Source: Flavobacterium limicola
Lineage (GTDB): Bacteria; Bacteroidota; Bacteroidia; Flavobacteriales; Flavobacteriaceae
DNA length: 64,000 nt
Direction: 5' to 3'
Assembly: GCF_003634755.1 (NCBI RefSeq)
Contig: NZ_RBXA01000001.1
Coordinates: 496,001-560,000 of the forward strand
Shown: one piece after another, positions 54,393 to 61,539 of the stretch
Layout of the letters: every line of letters starts with the position of its first letter
How positions within the stretch are numbered: the stretch's first letter is position 1
Notes under the pieces: model-generated
Told to the model about the DNA's origin: nothing
Database searches by the model: none
Seen by the model: only the letters and a program-made list of their open reading frames with translations
Position numbers and translations under genes: made by a program

Positions 54393-55301
54393 CTATGCTA
54401 TAGCTTGTTTAATTAAACTCATTATGTACTCCAAATTCATTGTGCTGTTTACAATGGTTTCATAATCGCCATTCCCCCAATGTCCAGTTTTTGATACATC
54501 TTTCATTAACTCTTTTGGGTCGTCCAATTGCCCTTTTTTTAGATTAATAAAAATCTTGAGCCTTTTTTTCAGGATAACAATATCGGCAATATTTTTATTT
54601 TTTTTAAAAGCGATATATAGTTTTTTGGGAACAATTTCAATATCATCGGATAAGTTTAAAATGGCATTTTTGTACCATTCATACAATTCTGCAACTTCCT
54701 CCAAAGAACCGTTTAAATGATCTTCTTCAGTATACACCTTGATTTCAGCTGTGACTGCTTGTATAAGACTATTTTGTTTAGTCAAGGGTTTGATACTCTC
54801 AGCTGATTTAGTTTTCTTGATTGGGTTGATGCTGATTAAATCATTTTCATATCGTTTTATTTCCCAAAGTTCAATGGCGATATCTTTAAAGTTTGTTGCT
54901 AGTCGTTGATTTTCAGTGAAACTTGGCGAGACAAATACGACTCTTGTTTGTGACCAGTCTACAGCTGAACTATGAATGGTTTTATGAAGTGTTTCGTTAT
55001 ATGACAAAACAAAATCAGCTTTATTTTCAAGCATTAAACTCAAATAGGTAAAACCTTGGTCAACAACACTTGCGTTTTTATCTCGTTTGTATTCAATAAT
55101 TACAAAAGCTTTTGATTGCATGTCATAGCCCAAAGTGTCAATACGCTTGCCTTTGATAACAAATTCAGACTTTACCATTTCCAAGCCCATCAATTCTGGA
55201 AGATTATTTTCAACTAACTGTTGAATTTCTTTTTCTAGTTTAAAAGGTTTTTCTTTTATTAGATTAAGATTATTCGTTTTTGTGATTTGGAAAAGATTCA
55301 T
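54393..55301 (-). CDS. DUF5655 protein with PD-(D/E)XK nuclease-like N-terminus
   Basis: A protein of 302 residues. The N-terminal domain (about 1-130) shows a PD-(D/E)XK pattern: a helix with EKEIQQLVENNLPELM, then RIDTLGYD (Asp55) and IIEYKRDKN (Glu70-x-Lys72), followed by a DQGFTYL helix. This matches the NucS/DUF91-like fold. The C-terminal domain (about 195-300), with KKLYIAFKKNKNIADIVILKKRLKI and a GHWGNGDYE loop, is DUF5655, often found at the C-terminus of such nuclease-like proteins. It is the last gene of the leftward island genes. Whether it cleaves DNA is not known. Confidence 0.78.
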   Translation of the reverse strand: MNLFQITKTNNLNLIKEKPFKLEKEIQQLVENNLPELMGLEMVKSEFVIKGKRIDTLGYDMQSKAFVIIEYKRDKNASVVDQGFTYLSLMLENKADFVLSYNETLHKTIHSSAVDWSQTRVVFVSPSFTENQRLATNFKDIAIELWEIKRYENDLISINPIKKTKSAESIKPLTKQNSLIQAVTAEIKVYTEEDHLNGSLEEVAELYEWYKNAILNLSDDIEIVPKKLYIAFKKNKNIADIVILKKRLKIFINLKKGQLDDPKELMKDVSKTGHWGNGDYETIVNSTMNLEYIMSLIKQAIA

Positions 55302-55339
55302 TTTTTTGAATTGAATTTATTTTTTAAAGTAAAGACTTA

Positions 55340-56476
55340 TCATTCTTTTAAAAAAATATTTTCTAAAAAAGTTACTACCGGTAAATAATCAACTGATTTT
55401 AAATTGTATTCCTCACTATATTCCTTCATCCATTTTTTGAGATTAGATTTTACGTTTATAGTACTTTCTTCCTTAAAATTATCTTTTAATTTTATTTCAA
55501 AATAATAGTCAGTTTTAGAGTTTTCTTTTCCTTCAATTTTAGATTTGTGTTTGTGAGCAATGGATGCAATATCTCCACAAAAAGAGGTCAAATAAAATGC
55601 CTTTGTTCTACCGCCAGAGTAGATTACTAATTTTTTGGCATTGTGTAAATCATATGGAAATTCTAAAAAATTATTTTGCTTGTCAGTTGAGTGAAAATAA
55701 AAGGTGTTCATTTTAGTAAGAGTAGCTAAATCTTTACTTCTGGTATATCCTAAAACAACTTTCTCCTTAGGTTTAGGTTCAACTTGTAAGTAGGTTTGAA
55801 ATTGTTTTTTATCTTCAAAGCCATTAATTTTTTTGCAGTATGTTTCTGCAATTTCGGGATTTTCAATTTCTAATTTACGGGCTTTACTAATTTCTAAAAA
55901 TTCCGTTTCCATATCAATACCTAAATAACGTCGATTAGCTAGGTTGGCAGCAATTCCAGTTGTAGAGCTTCCTGCAAAAGGGTCAAGTATCCAAGCATTA
56001 GGTTGTGTGGAAGCCAGAATAATACGAGTCAAAACAGCAAGTGGTTTTTGAGTAGGGTGTTTGCCACATGATTTTTCCCAACCTGCAATGGCTGGCAATT
56101 TCCAAACATCTTTCATTTGTTTATTGCCGTTGAGTTTTTTCATTAACTCATAATTGTAATAATGTGGTACTTTCTCTTTTTTACGAGCCCAAATGATTAA
56201 TTCGGCAGAATGAGTAAAAAAACGACACGAAAAATTAGGTGGTGGATTGTTCTTTTCCCAAGTAATAACATTAAGAATTTTAAAATCCAATTCTTGTAAG
56301 ATTTGCCCAATAGAGAAAATGTTATGATAGGTGCCACTTATCCAAATAGTACCCTTGTCTTTTAGTTTTTCACGCACCTTAGTAAGCCAGTTGCGATTGA
56401 AGTCATTGATGAAATCAAAACCCTCTGATTTGTCCCAATTGCCTTTTTTATAGATTAGAAAAAAGATCAGAATCAC
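55340..56476 (-). pseudogene. 5'-truncated DpnA-like adenine methyltransferase with extra C-terminal region
   Basis: The best open frame is 378 codons and begins at a GTG. Residues about 11-205 match beta-class DNA adenine methyltransferases of the DpnA (second DpnII methylase) type: KGNWDK, FNRNWL, GTIWISGTYHNIFSIGQ, ITWEKNNPPPNFSCRFFTHS, KQMKDVW, the motif X-like HPTQKP (140-145) and motif I DPFAGSSTTG (165-174). In this class the catalytic DPPY motif comes first. It is missing here, and the 63 bases up to the divergent gene hold no DPPY in any frame, so about 40 N-terminal residues are lost. Residues 206-378 form an extension I do not recognise. Confidence 0.72.
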
Positions 56477-56538
56477 ACTTATTGTGGGTTGTGTAGCATT
56501 TTTTTAATCTATTTCTTTGAACAAATTAAATAAATGAT

Positions 56539-57021
56539 ATGGATACTTCTTTTGAACGCTCAGAAAACACTACTATAGAATGGTTGACACCGCCTGAATT
56601 AGTAATTAAATTAGGTAAATTTGATTTAGACCCTTGTAGTCCAATTAACGCTCCTTTTTTACATGCAAAAACAAATTATACTATTTCTGATGATGGTTTG
56701 TCAAAAGATTGGTTTGGTAGAGTTTATCTAAATCCACCCTATGGTAGAGGAATGGATTTATGGATGGAAAAATTAAAAAATCATGGAAATGGAATAGCAT
56801 TAATATACGCAAGGACTGAAACCATATATTTCTTTGAGCATATTTGGAATGATGCGAATGCGATTTTATTTGTAAGGGGAAGAATCAGATTCTATGACAT
56901 TTTTGGAATACAAAGTGGCAGACCAGTTGCTCCAAGTGTTTTCATTGCTTATGGAAGAGAGAATGCATTAGCTTTAAAAAATTCTGGTATTGAAGGGAGA
57001 TTTTTGAATTTGAAATTATAA
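56539..57021 (+). CDS. Phage-type DNA N6-adenine methyltransferase (Dam, PF05869-like)
   Basis: A methyltransferase of 160 residues. It contains EWLTPPEL (residues 14-21), FDLDPCS (28-34) and the catalytic NPPY at 65-68. These are in the order seen in the compact Dam enzymes of phages and prophages (DNA N-6-adenine-methyltransferase family). The catalytic motif is intact and the length is right, so this one may be active. Its target could be GATC but is not shown by the sequence. It is the only rightward gene in the island, divergent from the truncated methylase, and its stop overlaps the end of the 67-residue protein gene by six bases. Confidence 0.8.
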   Translation: MDTSFERSENTTIEWLTPPELVIKLGKFDLDPCSPINAPFLHAKTNYTISDDGLSKDWFGRVYLNPPYGRGMDLWMEKLKNHGNGIALIYARTETIYFFEHIWNDANAILFVRGRIRFYDIFGIQSGRPVAPSVFIAYGRENALALKNSGIEGRFLNLKL

Positions 57022-57219
57022 GATTTCATAAACTATAAATTCTGCAATATTGAATTCTGCATCAATTATCCATAAGTTTTCAATTAGAAGTTTTTTTAAT
57101 GCTTCGTCTTCATTGGTAACATCTTCAACAATACCTATTACTTGCATATTGTTTACTTCGTATGAACTATTTGGAGCTTCAGTGGCGCCTTCGGGTGAAA
57201 TAAATATAAATTTTTTCAT
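57016..57219 (-). CDS. Small acidic protein downstream of, and overlapping, the DpnI-like gene
   Basis: A protein of 67 residues, starting KKFIFISPEGATEAPNSS and containing NNMQVIGIVED and DEALKKLLIEN. I have a vague memory of small proteins with this FIFISPEG start near restriction systems, but no function. Its ATG overlaps the DpnI reading-frame stop (ATGA), so the two are translationally coupled. In Streptococcus the DpnI gene is followed by a small gene of unknown role, dpnD, so this may be a functional counterpart; sequence similarity to DpnD is not claimed. Confidence 0.62.
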   Translation of the reverse strand: MKKFIFISPEGATEAPNSSYEVNNMQVIGIVEDVTNEDEALKKLLIENLWIIDAEFNIAEFIVYEIL

Positions 57220-57982
57220 ATTTCAATTTTTTTATAATTTCCTCTTCCGTTAAATTCTATTAATCCTTTATCTCTTAAAAATTGTAGTTGTTGACGAATT
57301 TTATCCTTGATATGATTATTGTTTGGGTATTTGATTTTTAATTTATTTTCGAAAGTGTATAATTCATCTAATGTAAATGATTGCTTTTTAATTTGTTCAA
57401 TACAATTTAAAATATCTAATATCCAACCTCTTGATTCTAAACTTTTAGATTTTAAAAATCAGTACTTTTTAATTTTAAATGTACTTTTTCTTGTTCAATA
57501 ATTCTTGAATTTTCAACTATAAAAATTCTTCCATTTTCAGGAACTTTTGAAATATCAATGTTACAACCAACCCAACCAGCTCTTTTAGCAGTAATTGATA
57601 GTGGTTTTCGTTTAATAATAATTTCTGGAGTGAAAAATTGTTTTGGAATCACTAAAAAATTATTGACTTTATTGTTGTCATAAGTCAGAAAGAAGAAATT
57701 AGGATTTGTATCAGAAGTAATCCTTTTTATCATACTTTCATAAGCTCCATCATTAATTATGGTGCTTAATTTTCCGTTTTTACTTTTTAATTCAAATTCT
57801 TCCTTACATTCTAAACAATAAAAATCTGCAACTGGCATATTGTTTTCAAAATCGTTTAAGGGTAGTTGACCGCAGTTTGGACAATATGAATTTACTTTTA
57901 CCCAATTTTCAGTTAACACTCTTGTAATCTGTGAATTGCTTTTATATCCTTCAGCTAGATCTAAATTAAAATTTAAGTTCAT
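57216..57982 (-). pseudogene. DpnI-like methyl-directed restriction endonuclease, frameshifted
   Basis: A close relative of DpnI, which cuts GATC only when the adenine is methylated. Starting at the ATG at 57982, the first part matches DpnI from end to end, with Zn ligands Cys34, Cys37, Cys56 and Cys59 and active-site Asp53, Glu64 and Lys66. It runs on through NPNFFFLTYD, RKPLSITAKRAGWVGCNIDISKVP and the end of the catalytic domain. A T5 run (plus-strand A5, 57454-57458) then brings in a stop at 57452. One extra T, or a -1 slip on TTT, restores LKSKSLESRGW…, the C-terminal winged helix with FTLDELYTFENKLK and NNHIKDKIRQQLQFLRDKGLIEF, ending at 57216. An upstream ATG at 58006 would add eight residues. 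Confidence 0.85.
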
Positions 57983-58246
57983 TAAAATGGAATTTGTTTT
58001 AAACAATAAGCCTTTGAAGTCAGAAAATGAGTTGGTTTATAATTCGGCTAATTTCAAAAAAAGTTTTGCTTTCATTTTTATTCGATTAGTCAAAAATACT
58101 GTTTTATTATAATTTATTTAGTTTTTCTTTTCGCTAGGGATATTGTTTTGCGCTGCAACTTTGTTTTGGAGTAATAGGAGATTGTGATAAGGGAATGCAA
58201 CATCATTTTTTAGTTTTTATTTGCAAGCCTCGCTTTCACTACCGAT

Positions 58247-58304
58247 TTAAAACAAAAAAGACCTTACATTGCTGTAAAGTCTTTTTAAAAAGCTCCCTCT
58301 CTTG
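58247..58304 (-). repeat. Right attachment-site-like direct repeat, overlapping tRNA-Asn
   Basis: A 58-base sequence identical to 54245-54302. It covers the last 12 bases of the tRNA (58293-58304) and the terminator hairpin downstream of it. Extended identity upstream to GCTTTCACTA at 58232 is offset by the same 4002 bases. The segment 58007-58246 between the DpnI-like gene and this repeat shows nothing I can name. Confidence 0.85.
58255..58286 (-). terminator. Terminator of tRNA-Asn
   Basis: On the minus strand, AAAAAGACTTTACA pairs with TGTAAGGTCTTTTT around the loop GCAA, with a single G-U type mismatch, and a T-run follows. It starts 7 bases after the tRNA. The island duplicated it, so the tRNA keeps a terminator despite the insertion. 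Confidence 0.75.
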
Positions 58305-58366
58305 GGCTCGAACCAAGGACCCTCTGATTAACAGTCAGATGCTCTAACCAACTGAGCTAAGAAGGA
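58293..58366 (-). tRNA. tRNA-Asn (anticodon GUU)
   Basis: A 74-base cloverleaf. The acceptor stem TCCTTCT pairs with AGAGGGA (one G-U pair), followed by discriminator G. The D-arm GCTC/GAGC has the AGTTGGTTA loop, the anticodon arm TCTGA/TCAGA has loop CTGTTAA with anticodon GTT, and the T-arm CTTGG/CCAAG has TTCGAGC. CCA is not encoded. It is the integration target of the adjacent island. Confidence 0.95.
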
Positions 58367-58503
58367 AACTGTATATTTTTATTCTGGTGTGAATGAACGT
58401 TTTTAATTGCTTTATTGTGATGTTTGTTTCAGTGGTAAAGCGGTGCAAAGATAGGCTATCATTTGGTTTGTGCAAATAAAAATCAAACTTTTTTTAATTT
58501 TTT

Positions 58504-59847
58504 TTACTTCCCTACAATTGCCTTGTAAATGTCATTTCCGTTAGCAAATAGTAACAGTGTTATAAGTAATACGAAACCAACCATTTGCGCATTCTCTAGG
58601 AATTTGTCACTAGGCTTTTTACCACTGATGATTTCATATAATAAAAACATTACGTGCCCACCATCAAGTGCAGGAATAGGTAATAAGTTCATTACACCAA
58701 GCATTATGGATAATAAAGCAGTGATGTTCCAGAAAACTTCCCAGCTCCATGTTTTAGGGAAAATGTCAAATATTGCTTTAAAACCACCTACTTGTTTGTA
58801 TGCACCCGTACTTGGACTGAAAATCATTTTCAATTGTTTTCCGTATCCTACTAATTGATCTTTTCCTCTTGTAATCCCAACCGGAATAGATTCTAAGAAA
58901 CCAAATTCCTGTTTGCTTACTTTGTAATAGCCCAGTTTTTCTAACGATTCCATTCCTAAACGACCGATACTAATTCCTAATTTTCCATCATTAGTGACCA
59001 TAACTGGGACTTTTATTTCTTTCTCGTCTCTTAAAATAGTTGCCTCAATCGTTTTGTTTTTGTTGCTTTCCAGAACCGCTTTAGCTTGGTCAAAATATTT
59101 TGTTGGTTGCCCGTTAAGCGCTATTATAATGTCTTTTGGTTGCAAGGCAGTGTTTTTAGAGTCAGGGGCAACAGCTCCCACTACATATGGCATTCTGATA
59201 TCCAGCAACACACTTTTTTCTTGTTGTGACAATTGATCCACAAAATCATTTGGCATTTTGATAGCTTGTTCTGTTCCATTTCTTACAATAAGCACTTCTT
59301 TTGCCATGATAACTTTCATCGTAAGATCATTGTCAAATTTGACGATTTTTTCACCATCAACTGAAACTATATGGTCTCCGGTTTGGAAACCCACTTTTTG
59401 CATAGCCTTGTTTTCTACTAGCAAGCCATCTTTCAAATCTTCATTAGCAATATAAGTATCGCCGTATGCAAATGCCATTCCGATATAAATGATAAAAGCC
59501 AAAATGAAATTCACCGTAACACCACCTAACATAATAATCAAACGTTGCCAAGCCGGTTTAGAACGAAATTCCCATGGTTGAGGTGGCAAAGCCATTTGTT
59601 CTTTGTCCATACTTTCGTCAATCATTCCGGAAATTTTCACATAACCGCCCAAAGGCAACCAACCGATACCGTATTCAGTTTCGCCAATTTTCTTTTTGAT
59701 AAGGGAATATTTAACATCAAAAAATAAGTAGAATTTTTCGACTCTGGTTTTAAACAGTTTTGCAGGAATGAAATGTCCTAATTCGTGAAGTATAATCAGT
59801 AATGATAAGCTCAATAAAAATTGAGAAAGCTTGATAACTATGTCCAT
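58504..59847 (-). CDS. rseP: Site-2 intramembrane zinc metalloprotease
   Basis: A polytopic protease of 447 residues that cleaves membrane-bound signalling proteins, including anti-sigma factors. The zinc site HELGH is in the first helix (residues 21-25), with the third ligand in LLPIPALDGGH near the C-terminus (LDG motif). One or two PDZ-like regions lie between (about residues 120-310), with VGAVAPDSKNTALQPKDIIIALNGQP. Family length and topology are normal. It lies next to tRNA-Asn in the same direction, without evidence of co-transcription. Confidence 0.93.
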   Translation of the reverse strand: MDIVIKLSQFLLSLSLLIILHELGHFIPAKLFKTRVEKFYLFFDVKYSLIKKKIGETEYGIGWLPLGGYVKISGMIDESMDKEQMALPPQPWEFRSKPAWQRLIIMLGGVTVNFILAFIIYIGMAFAYGDTYIANEDLKDGLLVENKAMQKVGFQTGDHIVSVDGEKIVKFDNDLTMKVIMAKEVLIVRNGTEQAIKMPNDFVDQLSQQEKSVLLDIRMPYVVGAVAPDSKNTALQPKDIIIALNGQPTKYFDQAKAVLESNKNKTIEATILRDEKEIKVPVMVTNDGKLGISIGRLGMESLEKLGYYKVSKQEFGFLESIPVGITRGKDQLVGYGKQLKMIFSPSTGAYKQVGGFKAIFDIFPKTWSWEVFWNITALLSIMLGVMNLLPIPALDGGHVMFLLYEIISGKKPSDKFLENAQMVGFVLLITLLLFANGNDIYKAIVGK

Positions 59848-60071
59848 TTATTTGTCATTGCGAGGAACGAAGCAATCTAATCCTCTTATTAATTTAATTT
59901 TATAACTCACAAAAGTAAGGTTTTCTATTTGTTTATTTTACAATAATTGTTCCATACCATTTTAAAAGTTTGTTAATTAATAGAAATTGAATTCTTACTT
60001 TGGTCTGTGAATCTTAACTTTACTTTTTTGAAATGAGTATTTCTTGTTTCTTTCACTTTAAAAATAAAGAT

Positions 60072-61139
60072 ATGTCTTCAAAATTATTTTCTCCTCTCAC
60101 AATAAAAAGCATCACGCTAAAAAATAGAATTGCTATTTCACCAATGTGCCAATATTCAGCCCAAGATGGCTTTGCCAATGATTGGCATCTCGTACATCTT
60201 GGAAGTCGTGCTAGTGGTGGTGCAGGATTAATCATTCAGGAAGCAACTTCAGTTTCTCCCGAAGGCCGAATTTCTCCCGAGGATTTGGGACTTTGGAAAG
60301 ACGAGCAAATCGAAAAAATGCAGCAGATTAATCAATTTATTATTGGTCAGAAATCGGTTCCCGGAATCCAATTGGCTCATGCCGGAAGAAAAGCAAGTTC
60401 CGCATCACCTTGGAACGGAGGCCGAAAACTAAAAGCAACACAAGGAGGCTGGGATACCGTGGCGCCAAGTGCCGTTGCGTATCATCATACTGAAAATGCT
60501 CCTGTTGCATTAGACGAAGAGGGAATTCAAAAAGTAGTTTCCGACTTTAAATCAGCTACAAAAAGAGCCGTTCAAGCAGGTTTTCAGGTAATGGAAATTC
60601 ATGCCGCACACGGGTATTTGTTGCATCAGTTTCTTTCGCCTTTGTCTAATTTTAGAACCGATGCTTATGGCGGAAGTTTTGAAAACCGAATCCGTTTAAC
60701 ACTCGATGTCGTGGATGCAGTTCAATCAGAATGGCCGGAAAACCTGCCTTTATTCGTTAGAATTTCCGCTACAGACTGGGCAGAAGGAGGATGGAATGCT
60801 GAAGAATCTGTACAGCTTTCGAAAATATTAAAAGAAAAAGGCGTGGATTTAATCGATGTTTCTTCGGGAGGATTAGTGTCACATCAACAAATTCCATTGG
60901 GTCCAAATTACCAAGTGCCTTTTGCGGAAAGAATAAAAAATGAAACCGGAATCCTGACAGGCGCCGTAGGTTTAATTACTGATGCCGCTCAAGCCGAGGA
61001 AATAGTGGCTTCAGGAAAAGCAGATTTAGTGTTGTTTGCCAGAGAATCCCTTAGAAATCCGAATCTGGGATTAACATTCGCTCATGATTTACAAGCGGAT
61101 ATCGAATGGCCAAAACAATACGAAAGAGCTAAAAAGTAA
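60072..61139 (+). CDS. Old Yellow Enzyme family NADPH:flavin oxidoreductase (YqjM-like)
   Basis: An FMN-dependent TIM barrel of 355 residues that reduces activated C=C bonds. The YqjM-class features are present: SPMCQYSAQDG with the FMN-contacting Cys, HLGSRASGGAGLIIQEATSV, QLAHAGRKAS, and HAAHGYLLHQFLSPLSNFRTDAYGGSFENR, which holds the substrate-binding His pair and the tyrosine. The open frame begins 13 codons upstream, but the ATG at 60072 gives the family's normal start. The substrate is unknown. A repeat-rich region with no gene follows. Confidence 0.9.
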   Translation: MSSKLFSPLTIKSITLKNRIAISPMCQYSAQDGFANDWHLVHLGSRASGGAGLIIQEATSVSPEGRISPEDLGLWKDEQIEKMQQINQFIIGQKSVPGIQLAHAGRKASSASPWNGGRKLKATQGGWDTVAPSAVAYHHTENAPVALDEEGIQKVVSDFKSATKRAVQAGFQVMEIHAAHGYLLHQFLSPLSNFRTDAYGGSFENRIRLTLDVVDAVQSEWPENLPLFVRISATDWAEGGWNAEESVQLSKILKEKGVDLIDVSSGGLVSHQQIPLGPNYQVPFAERIKNETGILTGAVGLITDAAQAEEIVASGKADLVLFARESLRNPNLGLTFAHDLQADIEWPKQYERAKK

Positions 61140-61152
61140 GTTTTTGATTTTG

Positions 61153-61234
61153 AAACATGTAAGTCATGTAAGTTTTTTTAAGATTTCTTACATGACTTAT
61201 ATGTTTAAATTTTGAAACATATAAGTCATGTAAG
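61153..61234. repeat. Threefold 20-base repeat forming alternative hairpins
   Basis: AAACATGTAAGTCATGTAAG at 61153-61172 and a near copy at 61215-61234 (one change) flank an inverted copy at 61187-61206 (one change). Either outer copy can pair with the middle one. It lies 13 bases after the oxidoreductase stop and could end transcription, though it lacks a clean T-run for the second hairpin. Confidence 0.6.
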
Positions 61235-61291
61235 TTTTACTTTTAAAAATTATAAAACAACTATATAAAAACATTCCAATTCTTATATGAA

Positions 61292-61510
61292 CTTATATGC
61301 CTTATATGTTAAAAAAATAGGTTTCAGTCTATATTTTAAAAGAAAAAGAAATCACAAGAACTTCGTTATTTATCTAAATTTCAAAAGCTTATATGGCTTA
61401 TATGTTTAAAAAAACAAGTATGATTCTCTATTTTTGAAAGAAAATAAATGACAAAAACTTCACTACTTATTTAATTTTTAAAAACTTATGTGGCTTATAT
61501 GTTTAAAAAA
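61292..61510 (+). repeat. Diverged tandem repeat, unit 96-97 bp
   Basis: Units start at 61292, 61388 and 61485 with CTTATATG(N)CTTATATGTT or a close variant. The first two units are full length and the third is a 26-base stub. Identity between units is partial, with conserved AAAGAAAA and CTTC-TATTTA blocks. The whole span 61140-61539 is AT-rich with no gene I can support. Confidence 0.55.
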
Positions 61511-61539
61511 CACACGCCAATAATTTGAAAAATAATACC

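Larger units (their letters stand above)
54230..58304. mobile_element. 4-kb genomic island inserted at the 3' end of tRNA-Asn
   Basis: A region bounded by exact 58-bp direct repeats (54245-54302 and 58247-58304) with weaker identity extending 15 bases further upstream. The right repeat includes the last 12 bases of tRNA-Asn and the tRNA's own terminator, so the left copy is the remnant expected after integration by a tyrosine recombinase. Between them are a DUF5655/PD-(D/E)XK protein, a DpnA-like methyltransferase without its 5' end, a phage-type Dam methylase, a 67-residue protein and a frameshifted DpnI homologue. There is no integrase or excisionase inside, so the island is either non-autonomous or has lost them. 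Confidence 0.8.

Noticed and set aside
57220..57451. A separate small regulator gene with a winged helix downstream of the DpnI-like frame
   Set aside because: The sequence continues the DpnI winged-helix domain in order and has no start codon of its own; a one-base frameshift explains it better.
61140..61539. Possible CRISPR array in the repeat block
   Set aside because: Units are 96-97 bases and diverged along their whole length, with no short constant repeat and unique spacers and no cas genes nearby.
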